In this document: positions 36,959 through 46,895 of the stretch, piece by piece
How the letters are laid out: every line of letters begins with the position of its first letter
How positions within the stretch are numbered: position 1 is the first letter of the stretch
NCBI GenBank assembly: GCA_003605115.1
Contig: QZKY01000011.1
Location: 1-64,000, forward strand
Length of the DNA stretch: 64,000 nucleotides
Source of the DNA: Oxalobacter sp.
GTDB taxonomy: Bacteria > Pseudomonadota > Gammaproteobacteria > Burkholderiales > Burkholderiaceae_D
Reading direction: 5' to 3'
Translations under genes and position numbers: made by a program
The notes under the pieces: model-generated
The model's input: only the letters and a program-made list of their open reading frames with translations
What the model was told of the DNA's origin: nothing
Database searches by the model: none

Positions 36959-38044
36959 TCAGTCGGTTGCTTGCACCGCAACAGATTTTATCTGGGCGTA
37001 CACTGGACTGCCGATTTTTAATCCCAGCGCATCCCAGGAGCGTTTGGTGATGTGCGCCAGCAAGGGCGCACCGCCAGTGTTCAGGCGTACCATCATGACG
37101 GCCGGGTTGCGTGTCTCGGCAATTTCGCCAACGACGGCAGGCAAATGGTTCAGGATGGTGCTGTCACGCGGAATGCTCAGGCTCAGGCTGACATTGCGCG
37201 CAAAAATTTTCAATTCAATTTTCTGCCCGATGGGAAGATTGCGTTTGATGATGTGAAACGAACCGCCGGCAAAGTCGATGTGCGTCAGGTGATAGTGATC
37301 ATCATGCGCGACCACCGCTGCTTCAATCCGCGTACTCGCGTCATCATACATGGCGTTTTGAACATTGATTTGCCCCAGCATGTCAAACCCGCTTCCGCTG
37401 GCTTTGACGCGCCCGTGTTCAAGCAGCACCAGATGATCGGCAAGTCGCATGACTTCATCTGGCTGGTGACTGACATACAAAATGGGAATGGACAGCGTAT
37501 TTTGAATGCGTTCGATGTAAGGCAGGACTTCCTCCTTGCGTTTTGTATCCAGCGCGGACAGCGGTTCATCCATCAAAAGCAGTTTCGGTTCCGTAAGCAA
37601 GGCGCGTGCGATGGCAACGCGCTGGCTTTCACCACCGGAGAGTTTATCCGGCAGGCGATCCAGCAGATGTTCGATGCCAAGCAGGACAAGGGTTTGTTCA
37701 TATGCCTCGCCATTCATTTTACCAGCGCGTTTGCGACCGTAATCGAGATTCCCACGCACGGAAAGATGCGGGAACAGGCTGGCTTCCTGAAAGACATAAC
37801 CTAGCGAACGCTTGTGTGTTGGAACGAAGATTTGTTTTGCATCGTCCTGCCAGACTTCGCCGTTCACACTGATGAATGCATCGCGCGCGGTTTCCAGTCC
37901 GGCAATGCAGCGCAGGATGGTGGTCTTGCCAGAGCCGGATTGACCGAATAGCGCCGTGATGCCGCGACCCGGAAGCGCAAGGTCAACATCCAGCGAAAAG
38001 CCGGAATACTTGACCTTGAGTCTGGCGCGCAATGCATCTTTCAT
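36959..38044 (-). CDS. modC: Molybdate ABC transporter ATP-binding protein
   Basis: A 361-residue ModC: Walker [10 protein letters not shown], signature [16 protein letters not shown], Walker [14 protein letters not shown], and a C-terminal TOBE/Mop domain (about 290-358; [20 protein letters not shown]) that binds molybdate. It powers molybdate import. Its start overlaps the modB stop by 4 nt. It converges on nifW with 22 nt between the stops. Confidence 0.95.
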   Translation of the reverse strand: MKDALRARLKVKYSGFSLDVDLALPGRGITALFGQSGSGKTTILRCIAGLETARDAFISVNGEVWQDDAKQIFVPTHKRSLGYVFQEASLFPHLSVRGNLDYGRKRAGKMNGEAYEQTLVLLGIEHLLDRLPDKLSGGESQRVAIARALLTEPKLLLMDEPLSALDTKRKEEVLPYIERIQNTLSIPILYVSHQPDEVMRLADHLVLLEHGRVKASGSGFDMLGQINVQNAMYDDASTRIEAAVVAHDDHYHLTHIDFAGGSFHIIKRNLPIGQKIELKIFARNVSLSLSIPRDSTILNHLPAVVGEIAETRNPAVMMVRLNTGGAPLLAHITKRSWDALGLKIGSPVYAQIKSVAVQATD

Positions 38045-38724
38045 GGCCTAACTTTTTCTTTGGCAGGATTAAACCAATACAGCATGAGCAGCACGACGAA
38101 CGAGAAAATCAGCATGCCGCCCGCCAGCCAGTGAGCATTCGCATACTGAAAAGCTTCGACGTGATCATAAATCTGCACGGCGACCACGCGTGTTTTGTTC
38201 GGGATATTCCCGCCGATCATCAGCACAATCCCGAATTCGCCGACGGTGTGCGCAAAGCCAAGGATGGCGGCGGTAATGAAACCGGGACGCGCCAATGGCA
38301 CAACTACGCTGAAAAAAATATCAAAGGGGCTGGCGCGCAAGGTGGCCGCCACTTCCAACGGTCGTTGGCCGATAGCTTCAAAAGCATTTTTTAATGGCTG
38401 CACGACGAAGGGCATGGAATACAAAATGGAAGCAATCACAAGACCGGAAAAGGTGAATGGCAGCAGCCCCAGTCCCATCGCTTGGGTGATTTGTCCAACC
38501 ACGCCGTTGGGCCCCATGAGCAAAAGCAGATAGAAGCCCAGTACCGTTGGTGGCAAGACGAGCGGCAAGGCGACAATGGTTCCGACCAACACTTTCATGC
38601 GCGAGGGGGTTCGCGCAAGCCACCACGCGATGGGGGTGCCGATGATGAGGAGCAGCACCGTTACATACGTTGCCAGCTTCACCGTCAAACCGATGGCTTC
38701 CCAATCTTCGCCGGAGAACGTCAT
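38041..38724 (-). CDS. modB: Molybdate ABC transporter permease
   Basis: A 227-residue inner-membrane protein with five or so hydrophobic segments and the ABC permease EAA-like loop ([33 protein letters not shown]). It forms the molybdate channel with ModA and ModC. It starts 15 nt after modA. Confidence 0.94.
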   Translation of the reverse strand: MTFSGEDWEAIGLTVKLATYVTVLLLIIGTPIAWWLARTPSRMKVLVGTIVALPLVLPPTVLGFYLLLLMGPNGVVGQITQAMGLGLLPFTFSGLVIASILYSMPFVVQPLKNAFEAIGQRPLEVAATLRASPFDIFFSVVVPLARPGFITAAILGFAHTVGEFGIVLMIGGNIPNKTRVVAVQIYDHVEAFQYANAHWLAGGMLIFSFVVLLMLYWFNPAKEKVRP

Positions 38725-38739
38725 GGTGATCTCCTCATC

Positions 38740-39477
38740 TCATTGAACGCCGTAACCGTAGGATTGAATGATTCCTTTTGCAGGTTTGCTTTTCAGATAG
38801 TGCAAGAATGCATCGACGGCCGGTTTATTTTTGCCTTGTGTCAGTGCAACCGCATCTTGTTTTATCGGCGAATATAAATTTTCCGGCAGTATCCAAAACG
38901 AGCCACCGGCATAACGCCCTTTTTGATAAATCTGCGAAAGTGCCACGAAACCGAGTTCGGCGTTGCCGCTCGCCACGAATTGATAAACTTGCGGCAAGTT
39001 CTCACCCAGCACAAATTTGTCTTTCAGCTTTTCGACAATGCCGAGCGATTGCATCGCTTGCACGCTGGCTGCACCGTAAGGTGCCAGTTTGGGATTCGCC
39101 AGCGCGAGATGGCGAAATGTACCCTCCGTCAGCACTTTGCCAGAATGATCCACCATTGCAGGGTTTGCGCTCCACAGAGCAAGCTTGCCGATGGCGTAAG
39201 TGAAATTTGAGTGACGGACTGCGTGGTTTTCTGCGATGAGTTTCGCGGGCGTGCTTTCATCCGCTGAAAGTAGAATGTCATATGGTGCGCCATTGCGGAT
39301 TTGCGCATAAAACTTGCCCGTTGAGCCAAAACTCAACACGGCACGATGCCTCGTGGCCTGTTCGAATGCCGGGGCAATTTGCTGCATCGGTGCGGTGAAG
39401 TTGGCTGCAACGGCGACACGCACTTCATCGGCCAATACTGGCAATGTCCATATCAGCAGCATGAACATGGCGAACAT
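38740..39477 (-). CDS. modA: Molybdate-binding periplasmic protein
   Basis: A 245-residue substrate-binding protein. The signal peptide is FAMFMLLIWTLPVLADE, followed by VRVAVAANFTAPMQQIAPAFE and FGSTGKFYAQIRNGAPYDILLSAD, the ModA oxyanion pocket. The start at 39477 has GGAGGT 7 nt upstream. The longer open frame (to 39669) would run through a sigma-54 promoter, so it is rejected. First gene of modABC. Confidence 0.93.
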   Translation of the reverse strand: MFAMFMLLIWTLPVLADEVRVAVAANFTAPMQQIAPAFEQATRHRAVLSFGSTGKFYAQIRNGAPYDILLSADESTPAKLIAENHAVRHSNFTYAIGKLALWSANPAMVDHSGKVLTEGTFRHLALANPKLAPYGAASVQAMQSLGIVEKLKDKFVLGENLPQVYQFVASGNAELGFVALSQIYQKGRYAGGSFWILPENLYSPIKQDAVALTQGKNKPAVDAFLHYLKSKPAKGIIQSYGYGVQ

Positions 39478-39640
39478 GCGAATACCTCCGGGCTTGCTCG
39501 CAAGCCAGGAAAAAATATTCGTGTGTTTGGATGCGATCTGCACCAAAAAAGAGCGGTGGTGCAGGCGGCATGGGTTTGGCTGAAGCATGAACTTTCCTTC
39601 CGAAGCAATCTGCCAATCCGGCAGGTGTCGGTAAGAGTCA

Positions 39641-39656
39641 TGCAAACTACGTGCCA
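39641..39656 (-). promoter_or_regulatory. Sigma-54 promoter of modABC
   Basis: On the minus strand TGGCACGTAGTTTGCA fits TGGCACG-N4-TTGCA perfectly. Transcription would start near 39629, about 150 nt before modA. Control of molybdate uptake by sigma-54 is unusual. Confidence 0.8.
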
Positions 39657-39669
39657 TCAGTGATGGCAC
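39651..39669. promoter_or_regulatory. Perfect 9-bp inverted repeat overlapping the modABC -24 box
   Basis: GTGCCATCA-G-TGATGGCAC is a symmetrical palindrome that includes the -24 element of the modABC promoter. It could be an operator for a repressor. It does not resemble the ModE site. Confidence 0.55.
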
Positions 39670-39733
39670 ATCGTCGAGGTAATGCTCAGCGAGGTGAGGC
39701 GTGGCAGCTTGCTATCGATGCATCCTGCACGGC

Positions 39734-39964
39734 TTAGTCTTTCGCGATACGTTTCCAGTCTTCTTCGCGCAAGATGTAGCGATGATTCGCTGAGGAATCG
39801 CCGTGCTTTGCTGAGACGGTGAGCGCGGCGTGCTTTGCGGTAGTCCCGAGCGTGACATTGTCCGACGACAGCCCGAAATGTACCCCAACGAACAGAGTGG
39901 CGGTGCCTATGACGAAGGCAAGCGCGATGGGGCGTGCATTTTTTCCAGTGGTGTTGTACGACAT
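39734..39964 (-). CDS. Small single-pass membrane protein, unknown
   Basis: The 76-residue product has one transmembrane helix (about residues 12-32) and a polar C-terminal part that ends RYILREEDWKRIAKD. AGGAG lies 6 nt before the ATG. No family is recognised. A TGT-N10-ACA site for modABC lies inside it. Confidence 0.5.
   Translation of the reverse strand: MSYNTTGKNARPIALAFVIGTATLFVGVHFGLSSDNVTLGTTAKHAALTVSAKHGDSSANHRYILREEDWKRIAKD
39879..39894. promoter_or_regulatory. Possible NifA-type upstream activator site for modABC
   Basis: TGT-ACCCCAACGA-ACA matches TGT-N10-ACA about 220 nt upstream of the modABC -24 box, inside a small gene. It could be chance. Confidence 0.4.
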
Positions 39965-40161
39965 TATATTCTCCTATGAACGAATCAAACGCAAATCAAT
40001 CTAACGGTTTGATGGTATAGGACTAATATGTCAACCATATGAAATGGCTTGGTTCTTTGTCGGTTAAAGGCAAGAAGGGGCAGACCCGAAGGTGCGCAAT
40101 GAAAAGAGGCATATTGCCACACTAACCCATCCGCGTCAGTGTGGCCATGAATGCCGCGATC

Positions 40162-40464
40162 TCATCTGGCATAAGTAATGCACTTTGCGCTGTTTTTTTG
40201 CAAGCCGACCATGATTTCAGGTGCTGCGCATTCATAGTCTTCATTGAATTTGCAATCAGACATTTTGCACGCGCCAACGCCCGCTTGCTGAAGTGATTTG
40301 GCATGAGATGAAGAGGCGCTGAAAAAAGTATCGCAACCGGGTTGATCCATGTCGCCAATCGTAATCGCTTTGGCGTGGCAGGCGGCGTCCGTGTTGTACA
40401 CGCATTGCGAAACTTCGCATCCCTTCACGGTCGGCATATCCACCACTATTGGTATCCGTTTCAT
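40162..40464 (-). CDS. DUF1540-type cysteine-rich protein
   Basis: A 100-residue protein with two DUF1540 repeats: CEVSQCVYNTDAACHAKAITI and CKMSDCKFNEDYECAAPEIMV, and a Cys-His region between them. Such repeats are thought to bind a metal. The start at 40464 is fixed by AGGGAGG 8 nt upstream. The function is unknown. The gene is separated from neighbours by about 200 nt on each side. Confidence 0.75.
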   Translation of the reverse strand: MKRIPIVVDMPTVKGCEVSQCVYNTDAACHAKAITIGDMDQPGCDTFFSASSSHAKSLQQAGVGACKMSDCKFNEDYECAAPEIMVGLQKNSAKCITYAR

Positions 40465-40677
40465 GTTGACCTCCCTGTACAGTGTTGGTGTGTTGAGCGT
40501 TAGTTGCCGTTCTTGTGCTTGATTGATGCCGGCGAGCAATTAACGCGCTTTGTGTTGGAACGATACGCTCTCATAAGCTGGTTCAGCGAATCGCTGATGA
40601 GAAACGGCTTTCATGCTACCGAATTTTTGAATTCATTCTTTGCGCCACCGCAAGGATCAGGGCGCATTCAAGCGCAC

Positions 40678-42435
40678 TTAGGGCGATGGTTCATCGGCAC
40701 AATTTGCAACTTGTGCCATTCCGATCTGGTTGCCACCACTTGTTTTGGCGACGTACATCGCTTCATCACCGAGCCGCATCAATTCCTGCTCGTTGTTGGC
40801 ATGGATGGGGTAGACGGCAATGCCGATGCTGGAAGCAATGTCGAAGCGTCTGTCACCCGGCATGAAGAAGGGCTTGGAGAGCGCTTCAAGGATTTTTTCT
40901 GCAACGATTTTTGCGTTTCTGGCGCCATTCAAGTCGGGCAGGAGCACGACGAATTCGTCACCGCCGTATCGCGCCGCAGTGTCTGATTCACGAACGCATG
41001 ACACGATCCTGTCTGCCACTGCGCACAGCAGCCAGTCACCCACTTCATGTCCGAAGTCGTCATTGATGGGTTTGAAATTATCGAGATCGATAAATAGCAG
41101 TGCCAGCATGGTACTGTGACGTTTGGCGTGCAAAATCTTTTGACGCAAACGATCTTCCATCAGGCGGCGATTAGGCAGTTGCGTAAGGGCGTCGTAGTAA
41201 GCGAGGTCGCGTAACTCGTCTTCGAGCTTGCTTTTTTCCTCAAAAACCTTTTGCAGAATGAACGCAGTTTGGCGCAGACGATCCACTTCGTTAAGAGGAA
41301 GGGTGCCATTGTCGCGGTCGGAATAATGCAGACGACGCAATTGTTCATCCACGGCCTCGAGCGGCTCGACCACTTTTTTCAGGACGTAAGACATGGCGAG
41401 CAGCATCACGATCATGACGGAAATGGCCAGCGCAATGTGCGTTACCAAGACGATTTCCGAGGATTCCATTCTGGTTTTTGCAGTGCGGTTTGCTTCCTCT
41501 ACGGCCTGCGTGAGTAAACTTGAAATGCCATCCAGCAGAGGAGGCGACGCGGCGGTGAGTGCATCCAGCCGGATGTTAACAGGGCGACGCGCATGCCAGG
41601 CTTCCAATGCTTCATCCTGCATGGCGCGAAGCGGAAGCTGGCGCTGCTTCAAGTTGGCGACAATGGTTTTCATTTCTGCATTGCCGAGATAATCCAGGGT
41701 GCGGTCAATTTCGTACCAGAGCGCTTTTTGAATTCCCCGCATCTCGTGGATGGCGTGGATATCATTCAGTGTCATGGGTTTCTTGCTGGCGACGTGGCGC
41801 GCGATCAGTGATGCCTCGGCGCCGATAGACATGCGCAATCTGTATGACAAAAAACCCACCATGTTCAAGCGGTTTGCATCTTCGGTTTGGCGATAGTGTC
41901 GAATTAAGTGTCGGGCGAGAATTTCGGCTTGCACAAGAAAGGCGGTGGTTTTTTCTGTCCAGTGCGCGACCAGTTCCGGGTCACGTCGGTGTTTGGGCAA
42001 AACACTGTCCCGATCTACCCATTCACGCATTTGTTGAATGGATTGCCATTGCTCATAAAATGCGACATGTCCAACGTCAGGAAGATGGGCGACCCGTTTA
42101 TACAGCGCTTCAATACTGCGATTGGCGAGCATGCGACGCTCGTTGATGAAGGCGCGATCAAAATCGGAAATGGGATGTGGTGCGCTCAAGACCACGGCCG
42201 TGCGTCCCCGTTCATACGCCAGATGCTGAGCCATGGTCATGATTTGACCGGCAGCCTGCGCCCATGCCATCAGTTCGCGGCTGCGGTCATATTCATGCCA
42301 GCTTTGCCTGACCTGATACAGGGAAGAGAATACGCCCCAGCCGCCAAGCAGTAGCAAGGCACTGAGCAAGGCTCTACGAAGCGTGATGTATTGCCAGGAA
42401 ACCTTACTGCGTAATCTGCTGTACTGCAGGGTCAT
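40678..42435 (-). CDS. Membrane GGDEF diguanylate cyclase
   Basis: The 585-residue protein has TM1 (about 19-40), a large helical periplasmic sensor (about 41-330) with MTMAQHLAYERGRTAVVLSA, reminiscent of NIT-type sensing domains (which have an ERG motif), and TM2 (about 333-355). A HAMP-like helix follows, then a GGDEF domain with RYGGDEFVVLLPD and the I-site RESD five residues before it. It synthesises c-di-GMP with product inhibition. The NIT assignment is tentative. Confidence 0.9.
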   Translation of the reverse strand: MTLQYSRLRSKVSWQYITLRRALLSALLLLGGWGVFSSLYQVRQSWHEYDRSRELMAWAQAAGQIMTMAQHLAYERGRTAVVLSAPHPISDFDRAFINERRMLANRSIEALYKRVAHLPDVGHVAFYEQWQSIQQMREWVDRDSVLPKHRRDPELVAHWTEKTTAFLVQAEILARHLIRHYRQTEDANRLNMVGFLSYRLRMSIGAEASLIARHVASKKPMTLNDIHAIHEMRGIQKALWYEIDRTLDYLGNAEMKTIVANLKQRQLPLRAMQDEALEAWHARRPVNIRLDALTAASPPLLDGISSLLTQAVEEANRTAKTRMESSEIVLVTHIALAISVMIVMLLAMSYVLKKVVEPLEAVDEQLRRLHYSDRDNGTLPLNEVDRLRQTAFILQKVFEEKSKLEDELRDLAYYDALTQLPNRRLMEDRLRQKILHAKRHSTMLALLFIDLDNFKPINDDFGHEVGDWLLCAVADRIVSCVRESDTAARYGGDEFVVLLPDLNGARNAKIVAEKILEALSKPFFMPGDRRFDIASSIGIAVYPIHANNEQELMRLGDEAMYVAKTSGGNQIGMAQVANCADEPSP

Positions 42436-42597
42436 CGTTCAACAGGAGAAACCGAAACCGCCAATTATCCCTCAAATGCACAATTATTGCCCAAAATAAT
42501 GTTTCATTTTGAGCATCACTTGTTTTGGTGCCTCTGCGGACTTTTTTGCACTAGACTGTAGGCATATGGACATGACCGTTTGAAGGGAGAGATGCTT

Positions 42598-44430
42598 ATG
42601 AGGACGCTCAAGTGGGTTCTTGGCCTTGTTGTGGTGTTGCTGGTTTCACTGGTGGTCTATCTGACGGTGTTTTTTGATCTCAATAATTTCAAACCAGAGA
42701 TAGTCAGTGCCGTAAAAAAACAAACCGGCAGAGACCTGGTGATCAGCAAAAAACTTTCCTGGAAATTTTTCCCCAGGTTGGGCATCAATTTGGGTGGGAT
42801 CACTTTGTCCAATCCCGAGGGATTCGTCCCCGCTGAAATGCTGCAGGTTGATCAGGTGGTGGTTGATGTGGCATTGATGCCTTTGTTTAGCAAGAAGATT
42901 GAGGTGGTTTCACTCAAGCTTGATGGCCTGATCCTTAACTTGGTGACGAAGAAAAATGGACAAAGCAGTCTGTCTGGTCTTCTTGCGGATGCAGACGCGT
43001 CCGAGAAAAGCAAAACCAGTGCATCAACGAAGATGGACATCGCGGGTCTCAAGATTGGCGGCATTGCCATTACCAACAGTCAGATCAACATGATCAATGA
43101 AGCGAAGGGAGAGCGTCAGCAATTCAATCTGGACAGGCTGGTGCTGGGCAGTTTGTCGCAGGATCAGTTTGCGACGTTTGATTTCAAGGTGCGTGCCGCA
43201 GTACCCGATATGACCCTTGTCAGTGACGGGAAAGGACAATTGAAAGTTGCGTCTAACATGAAGTCGATAAAGGTCAAGGAACTGAAAGTCCAGAATCTGA
43301 TCGAAGGCAAAAAAATTCCCAATAATAAAATCCAGATAAATCTTGCCGCGCAAATGGATGTTTCTCTGGACAAAAAGAAGCTTCAATTGCAGATTGATGA
43401 ACTCACTGCGGATGCCACCAAGGCGACAGGCAAGATTGACCTTGCTTACGGAGCTGCCATCCCCGTGATTGTTGCCAATATTAATTTGGGCGATGTGGAT
43501 GTCGATGCCTTCATTCCACAGAAAGCGGCCAAAAAAGATCAGCCGACGACGGCAGCGACGCACGCCGCAAAAGAGGCGGAGCCTGATTTGACGGCGCTCA
43601 AGAAACTGGATCTCACGCTATCCATGACGGCCAAATCCATCAAGTTCGCCAATATTCACACGCAAAACTGGCTGATGGAATCAAGCATCAAAAACGGCAT
43701 GCTTGATCTCAAGAAGCTGACTGCTCAACTTTATCAAGGCAGAATATCGGCAACTGCGCAATTGGATGCGCGCCAAAAAATTGCGACTTATCGCTTTTCA
43801 AAAAATATTGAAGCCGTTCAGCTTCGTCCCTTGCTGAAAGACGCGGCCAATGTCGATCTGTTATCCGGCACGGCCAAGTTTACGGTTTCCGGCAGCGGGA
43901 AAAGTTTGATAACCGAAGAAATCAAAAGGAATCTGCTTGCCAAAGGAAATTTTGTCGTCGCTGATGGCGCTTTATATGGCGTGAACATTCCCCACATGAT
44001 CCGGACCGCCCAAGCCACCCTGCAAGGCAAGGTTGCTGAAAAAGAGACGGCAGAGATGAAAACGGATTTCACCAGTTTGACGGGCAGCTTTACGACCGCA
44101 AACGGCTTGGCGCGCAACCCTGATCTTTTGATGACATCGCCACTGATCCGTTTGCGCGGCGCTGGCAGCGCGCATTTGATTACAAACGCACTGGATTACA
44201 AGTTGACCGCCATTGTCGTTGCGAGTCTCAAAGGGCAGGGAGCCGAACAGACCAAGCAGGGCGGTATTGAAGTCCCGCTGACGATCACAGGAACGATGCA
44301 GAAACCAAAATTTGGTTTGGATACGAGCGCCTTGCTTGATGCGAGGTTGAAGAAGGAAAAAGAGAAAGTCAAAGAGAAAGTCAAAAAAAAGCTTCAAGAA
44401 AAATTATTCAAGAAACTTGGCAGGTACTAG
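42598..44430 (+). CDS. AsmA-family protein
   Basis: The 610-residue protein has one N-terminal transmembrane segment (TLKWVLGLVVVLLVSLVVYLTVF) and the AsmA start (FDLNNFKPEIVSAVKKQTGRDLVISKKLSWKFFPRLGINLGGITLSNP). The long repeated-beta body and conserved C-terminal domain fit a lipid-transport/assembly tube of the bacterial envelope (VPS13-like in E. coli AsmA paralogues). The tail is very basic (KEKEKVKEKVKKKLQEK). The ATG at 42598 is preferred for spacing to AAGGGAG; one two codons upstream is possible. Confidence 0.88.
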   Translation: MRTLKWVLGLVVVLLVSLVVYLTVFFDLNNFKPEIVSAVKKQTGRDLVISKKLSWKFFPRLGINLGGITLSNPEGFVPAEMLQVDQVVVDVALMPLFSKKIEVVSLKLDGLILNLVTKKNGQSSLSGLLADADASEKSKTSASTKMDIAGLKIGGIAITNSQINMINEAKGERQQFNLDRLVLGSLSQDQFATFDFKVRAAVPDMTLVSDGKGQLKVASNMKSIKVKELKVQNLIEGKKIPNNKIQINLAAQMDVSLDKKKLQLQIDELTADATKATGKIDLAYGAAIPVIVANINLGDVDVDAFIPQKAAKKDQPTTAATHAAKEAEPDLTALKKLDLTLSMTAKSIKFANIHTQNWLMESSIKNGMLDLKKLTAQLYQGRISATAQLDARQKIATYRFSKNIEAVQLRPLLKDAANVDLLSGTAKFTVSGSGKSLITEEIKRNLLAKGNFVVADGALYGVNIPHMIRTAQATLQGKVAEKETAEMKTDFTSLTGSFTTANGLARNPDLLMTSPLIRLRGAGSAHLITNALDYKLTAIVVASLKGQGAEQTKQGGIEVPLTITGTMQKPKFGLDTSALLDARLKKEKEKVKEKVKKKLQEKLFKKLGRY

Positions 44431-44434
44431 ACGA

Positions 44435-44456
44435 CGCCCCAGCGTATGCCGGGGCG
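44435..44456. terminator. Hairpin after the AsmA gene
   Basis: CGCCCC (44435-44440) pairs with GGGGCG (44451-44456) over a 10-nt loop, in the space between the convergent AsmA and fdhF genes. There is no strong T-run on either side, so the terminator call is weak. Confidence 0.4.
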
Positions 44457-44481
44457 CGCAATCATTCTTGGAAGTGATGCG

Positions 44482-46692
44482 CTAGGGTGCAGTAAGCTGC
44501 GCCCCAGCGCTTTGCATGTCAACTTTGTAAATCGCACCAATGGTTTTGATCCACTCGGCCGCTTCCGCTGGCGAACTGCGCGCCACCTTTGCCGCAGAAA
44601 TTTTGTACTCGGGAATCCCGCAGATGGGGTCCAGTTCGCCAGCGCTGGTGAGTTCGTTGCAGCAAGCTTCCCAGTAGTGGAAGGTGCCGAAGATGGTGCG
44701 CTTCTGTACGCGATCCGTTACCGTGGCGCGTGCGACGATGTGGCCGCGCTTCGTCTCCACGCGAATGAAGTCGCCTTCGCTAACGCCGACTTCCTGTGCA
44801 TCCGCCGGATTCAGTTCGATCAATTCTTCCGGCGACAGTAATTCCAGCATCGGTGATTTACGCGTCATCGTGCCGGTATGGTAATGCTGCACACGGCGTC
44901 CCGTGGTGAGCAGGAATGGATACTCTGCACTGACGTGTTCGGCGATATGACCCAGCAGCGGTTTTTCAAAGACAATGCCTTTTTCCGTGGGTAATTCATT
45001 GGGGTCAAACAGCACGGGCAGCAACTGGGCTTTCTGCGTTGGCGTGAGGAAGAGGCCATCCTTGTACAGCACTTGCGTTCCCGGATGTTTTTCATCGGGG
45101 CACGGCCAGCAGATGCCGGGTTCGTTTTCCAGACGCGCATAACTGATGCCGCCGAAGGTGGCCGGTGCAAGCTGGCGCACTTCGTTCCAGATTTCTTCTG
45201 CATCCTTGTAATTCATGCCGGCGGAACCCGTACCTGTGTAGCCCATGCGCTTGGCCAGTTCGCTGAATATCCACCAATCGGGTTTGGCATCTTTCGGCGC
45301 AGGCACGGCTGCGCGCACGCGCTGGACGCGACGTTCGGTGTTGATGAAGGTGCCGTCTTTTTCCGGCCATCCGGATGCGGGCAACACCACATGCGCTTGT
45401 CGTGCGGATTCGGTCATGAAAAGATCCGTTGCCACGATCAAATCGAGATGTTCGAAGGCATGACGCAATTCGCCGGAATCCGGATCGCTCATCAGCGGGT
45501 TTTCACCAAAGATGAAAAGTGAGCGTAACGTTCCCGCTTCAATGGCATGAGGAACTTGCGTGACACGGGTGCCGGGCTTGCGCGAGAGCGGGACTTTCCA
45601 GGCTGCTTCAAATTGTGCGGCGACCTTTTCATCCGTGACGCGTTGATAGCCGGGATACACATCGGGCAGCGCGCCGAGATCGCACGCGCCTTGGACATTG
45701 TTTTGCCCGCGCAATGGGCAAATGCCCGCGCCCGGTCGTCCGATTTGCGCGGTGATCAGCGAGAGGTTGGACAAGGCGACGACGTTGGCCGTGCCGTGCG
45801 TGAATTGCGTGATGCCCATCGCGTAAAGAATGCACGCGGCTTTGGCATTGGCGAACGCGCGCGCGGCGTCGATCAGCGTTTGTTGCGGTACGCCGGTCAT
45901 GTACTGAGCATTCTCAGGTGAATAATCTTCGACGGAACGCGCCAGTTCATCAAAGCCCATCGTGTGTGCCGCGATGAAATCGGGCTTGTGCAGGTTTTCC
46001 TTGATGATCGTGTGGATCATCGCATTGATGATCGGGATGTTGTAGCCGACGCGCATGGAGATGAAGATGTCGGCCTTGTTGGCCATGTCGTTCCAGCGAG
46101 GATCGATGACGATTAACTTGGCACCACGTTTTTTTGCCTGAATCACTTGTTTGGCAATCAGCGGGTGGCATTCGGCGGTATTCGAACCGATGATCAGGAT
46201 CACGTCCGAATCGCTGCCGATTTCGGGAATGGTGTTGGTCATGACGCCGCTGCCGACCGTCATGCCGAGTCCGGCAACAGTCGAGGCATGGCAAAGACGT
46301 GCGCAGTGATCAATGCTGTTGGTGCCCATTACGGCGCGTGCGAATTTTTGCGCAGCGTAATTGTCTTCACTGGTGGCGCGCGCAGAAGCAAAAAGCGCGA
46401 ACGCATCCGAGCCGTGTTCTTTTTTGATTGCAGTGAGGCGTCCGGCGACATAATTCAGCGCTTCATCCCAGCTCGCGGGTTCGAAATTGCCGTTGCGTTT
46501 GATCAGCGGTGTGGTGAGGCGGCGGTTATCCGAGACGTGCTTGTAGCCGTAATAGCCTTTCAGGCACAGTTCACCCTGGCTGATCGGATGATCTTTATCG
46601 CCCTTGACTTCGATGATGCGTCCGTCTTGCACAGACAGACTCATGCTGCAACCCGTACCGCAATACGGACAAATCGTTTTTACCTTCTCCAT
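44482..46692 (-). CDS. fdhF: Molybdenum-dependent formate dehydrogenase H-type, catalytic subunit
   Basis: A 736-residue molybdopterin oxidoreductase. The N-terminal [4Fe-4S] site has C8, C11, C15 and C43 (CPYCGTGC...CLKG). The catalytic ligand is C134 with H135 in CARLCHASTV, so the selenocysteine of E. coli FdhF is replaced by Cys. The bis-MGD domain carries IIGSNTAECHPL and the C-terminal domain VETKRGHIVARATV. It oxidises formate to CO2 in the cytoplasm. No NAD-binding or haem partner is nearby; a divergent HydN/HycB-like polyferredoxin is the obvious electron partner. The start at 46692 follows AAAGGTG; a longer frame is rejected because it crosses the promoter. Confidence 0.88.
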   Translation of the reverse strand: MEKVKTICPYCGTGCSMSLSVQDGRIIEVKGDKDHPISQGELCLKGYYGYKHVSDNRRLTTPLIKRNGNFEPASWDEALNYVAGRLTAIKKEHGSDAFALFASARATSEDNYAAQKFARAVMGTNSIDHCARLCHASTVAGLGMTVGSGVMTNTIPEIGSDSDVILIIGSNTAECHPLIAKQVIQAKKRGAKLIVIDPRWNDMANKADIFISMRVGYNIPIINAMIHTIIKENLHKPDFIAAHTMGFDELARSVEDYSPENAQYMTGVPQQTLIDAARAFANAKAACILYAMGITQFTHGTANVVALSNLSLITAQIGRPGAGICPLRGQNNVQGACDLGALPDVYPGYQRVTDEKVAAQFEAAWKVPLSRKPGTRVTQVPHAIEAGTLRSLFIFGENPLMSDPDSGELRHAFEHLDLIVATDLFMTESARQAHVVLPASGWPEKDGTFINTERRVQRVRAAVPAPKDAKPDWWIFSELAKRMGYTGTGSAGMNYKDAEEIWNEVRQLAPATFGGISYARLENEPGICWPCPDEKHPGTQVLYKDGLFLTPTQKAQLLPVLFDPNELPTEKGIVFEKPLLGHIAEHVSAEYPFLLTTGRRVQHYHTGTMTRKSPMLELLSPEELIELNPADAQEVGVSEGDFIRVETKRGHIVARATVTDRVQKRTIFGTFHYWEACCNELTSAGELDPICGIPEYKISAAKVARSSPAEAAEWIKTIGAIYKVDMQSAGAQLTAP

Positions 46693-46793
46693 TTCACACC
46701 TTTCTTTTGCTACAGCTTGCCGCAATCCGGTCAAACGCCCAGAAAACCGGGGTCTCTTGGGTATGTACGAAAGGACATATGTTACCAATAATC

Positions 46794-46809
46794 TGCAAGA
46801 GATGTGCCA
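46794..46809 (-). promoter_or_regulatory. Sigma-54 promoter of fdhF
   Basis: On the minus strand TGGCACATCTCTTGCA matches TGGCACG-N4-TTGCA with one change in the middle (A for G). Transcription would start near 46783, 90 nt before the fdhF ATG. Confidence 0.75.
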
Positions 46810-46878
46810 CCCGATCAGGTGTTTTACAGGCAGGAGCCAGCGGCACCGATGCCTTGCCACGCTTGGGGTGAAGTTTTA

Positions 46879-46895
46879 GCGACAAATCGTGTCGC
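46879..46895. promoter_or_regulatory. Palindrome between the divergent sigma-54 promoters
   Basis: GCGACA-AATCG-TGTCGC lies 70 nt from the fdhF -24 box and about 92 nt from the polyferredoxin -24 box. That placing fits a shared enhancer site for one sigma-54 activator. It does not match the NifA site. Confidence 0.55.

Noticed and set aside
39478-39669. Extended N-terminus of ModA
   Set aside because: It would be transcribed from within its own promoter, and the later start has a strong ribosome binding site and signal peptide.
40122-40358. 78-codon minus frame next to the DUF1540 gene
   Set aside because: Overlaps the DUF1540 gene in another frame with no start signal.
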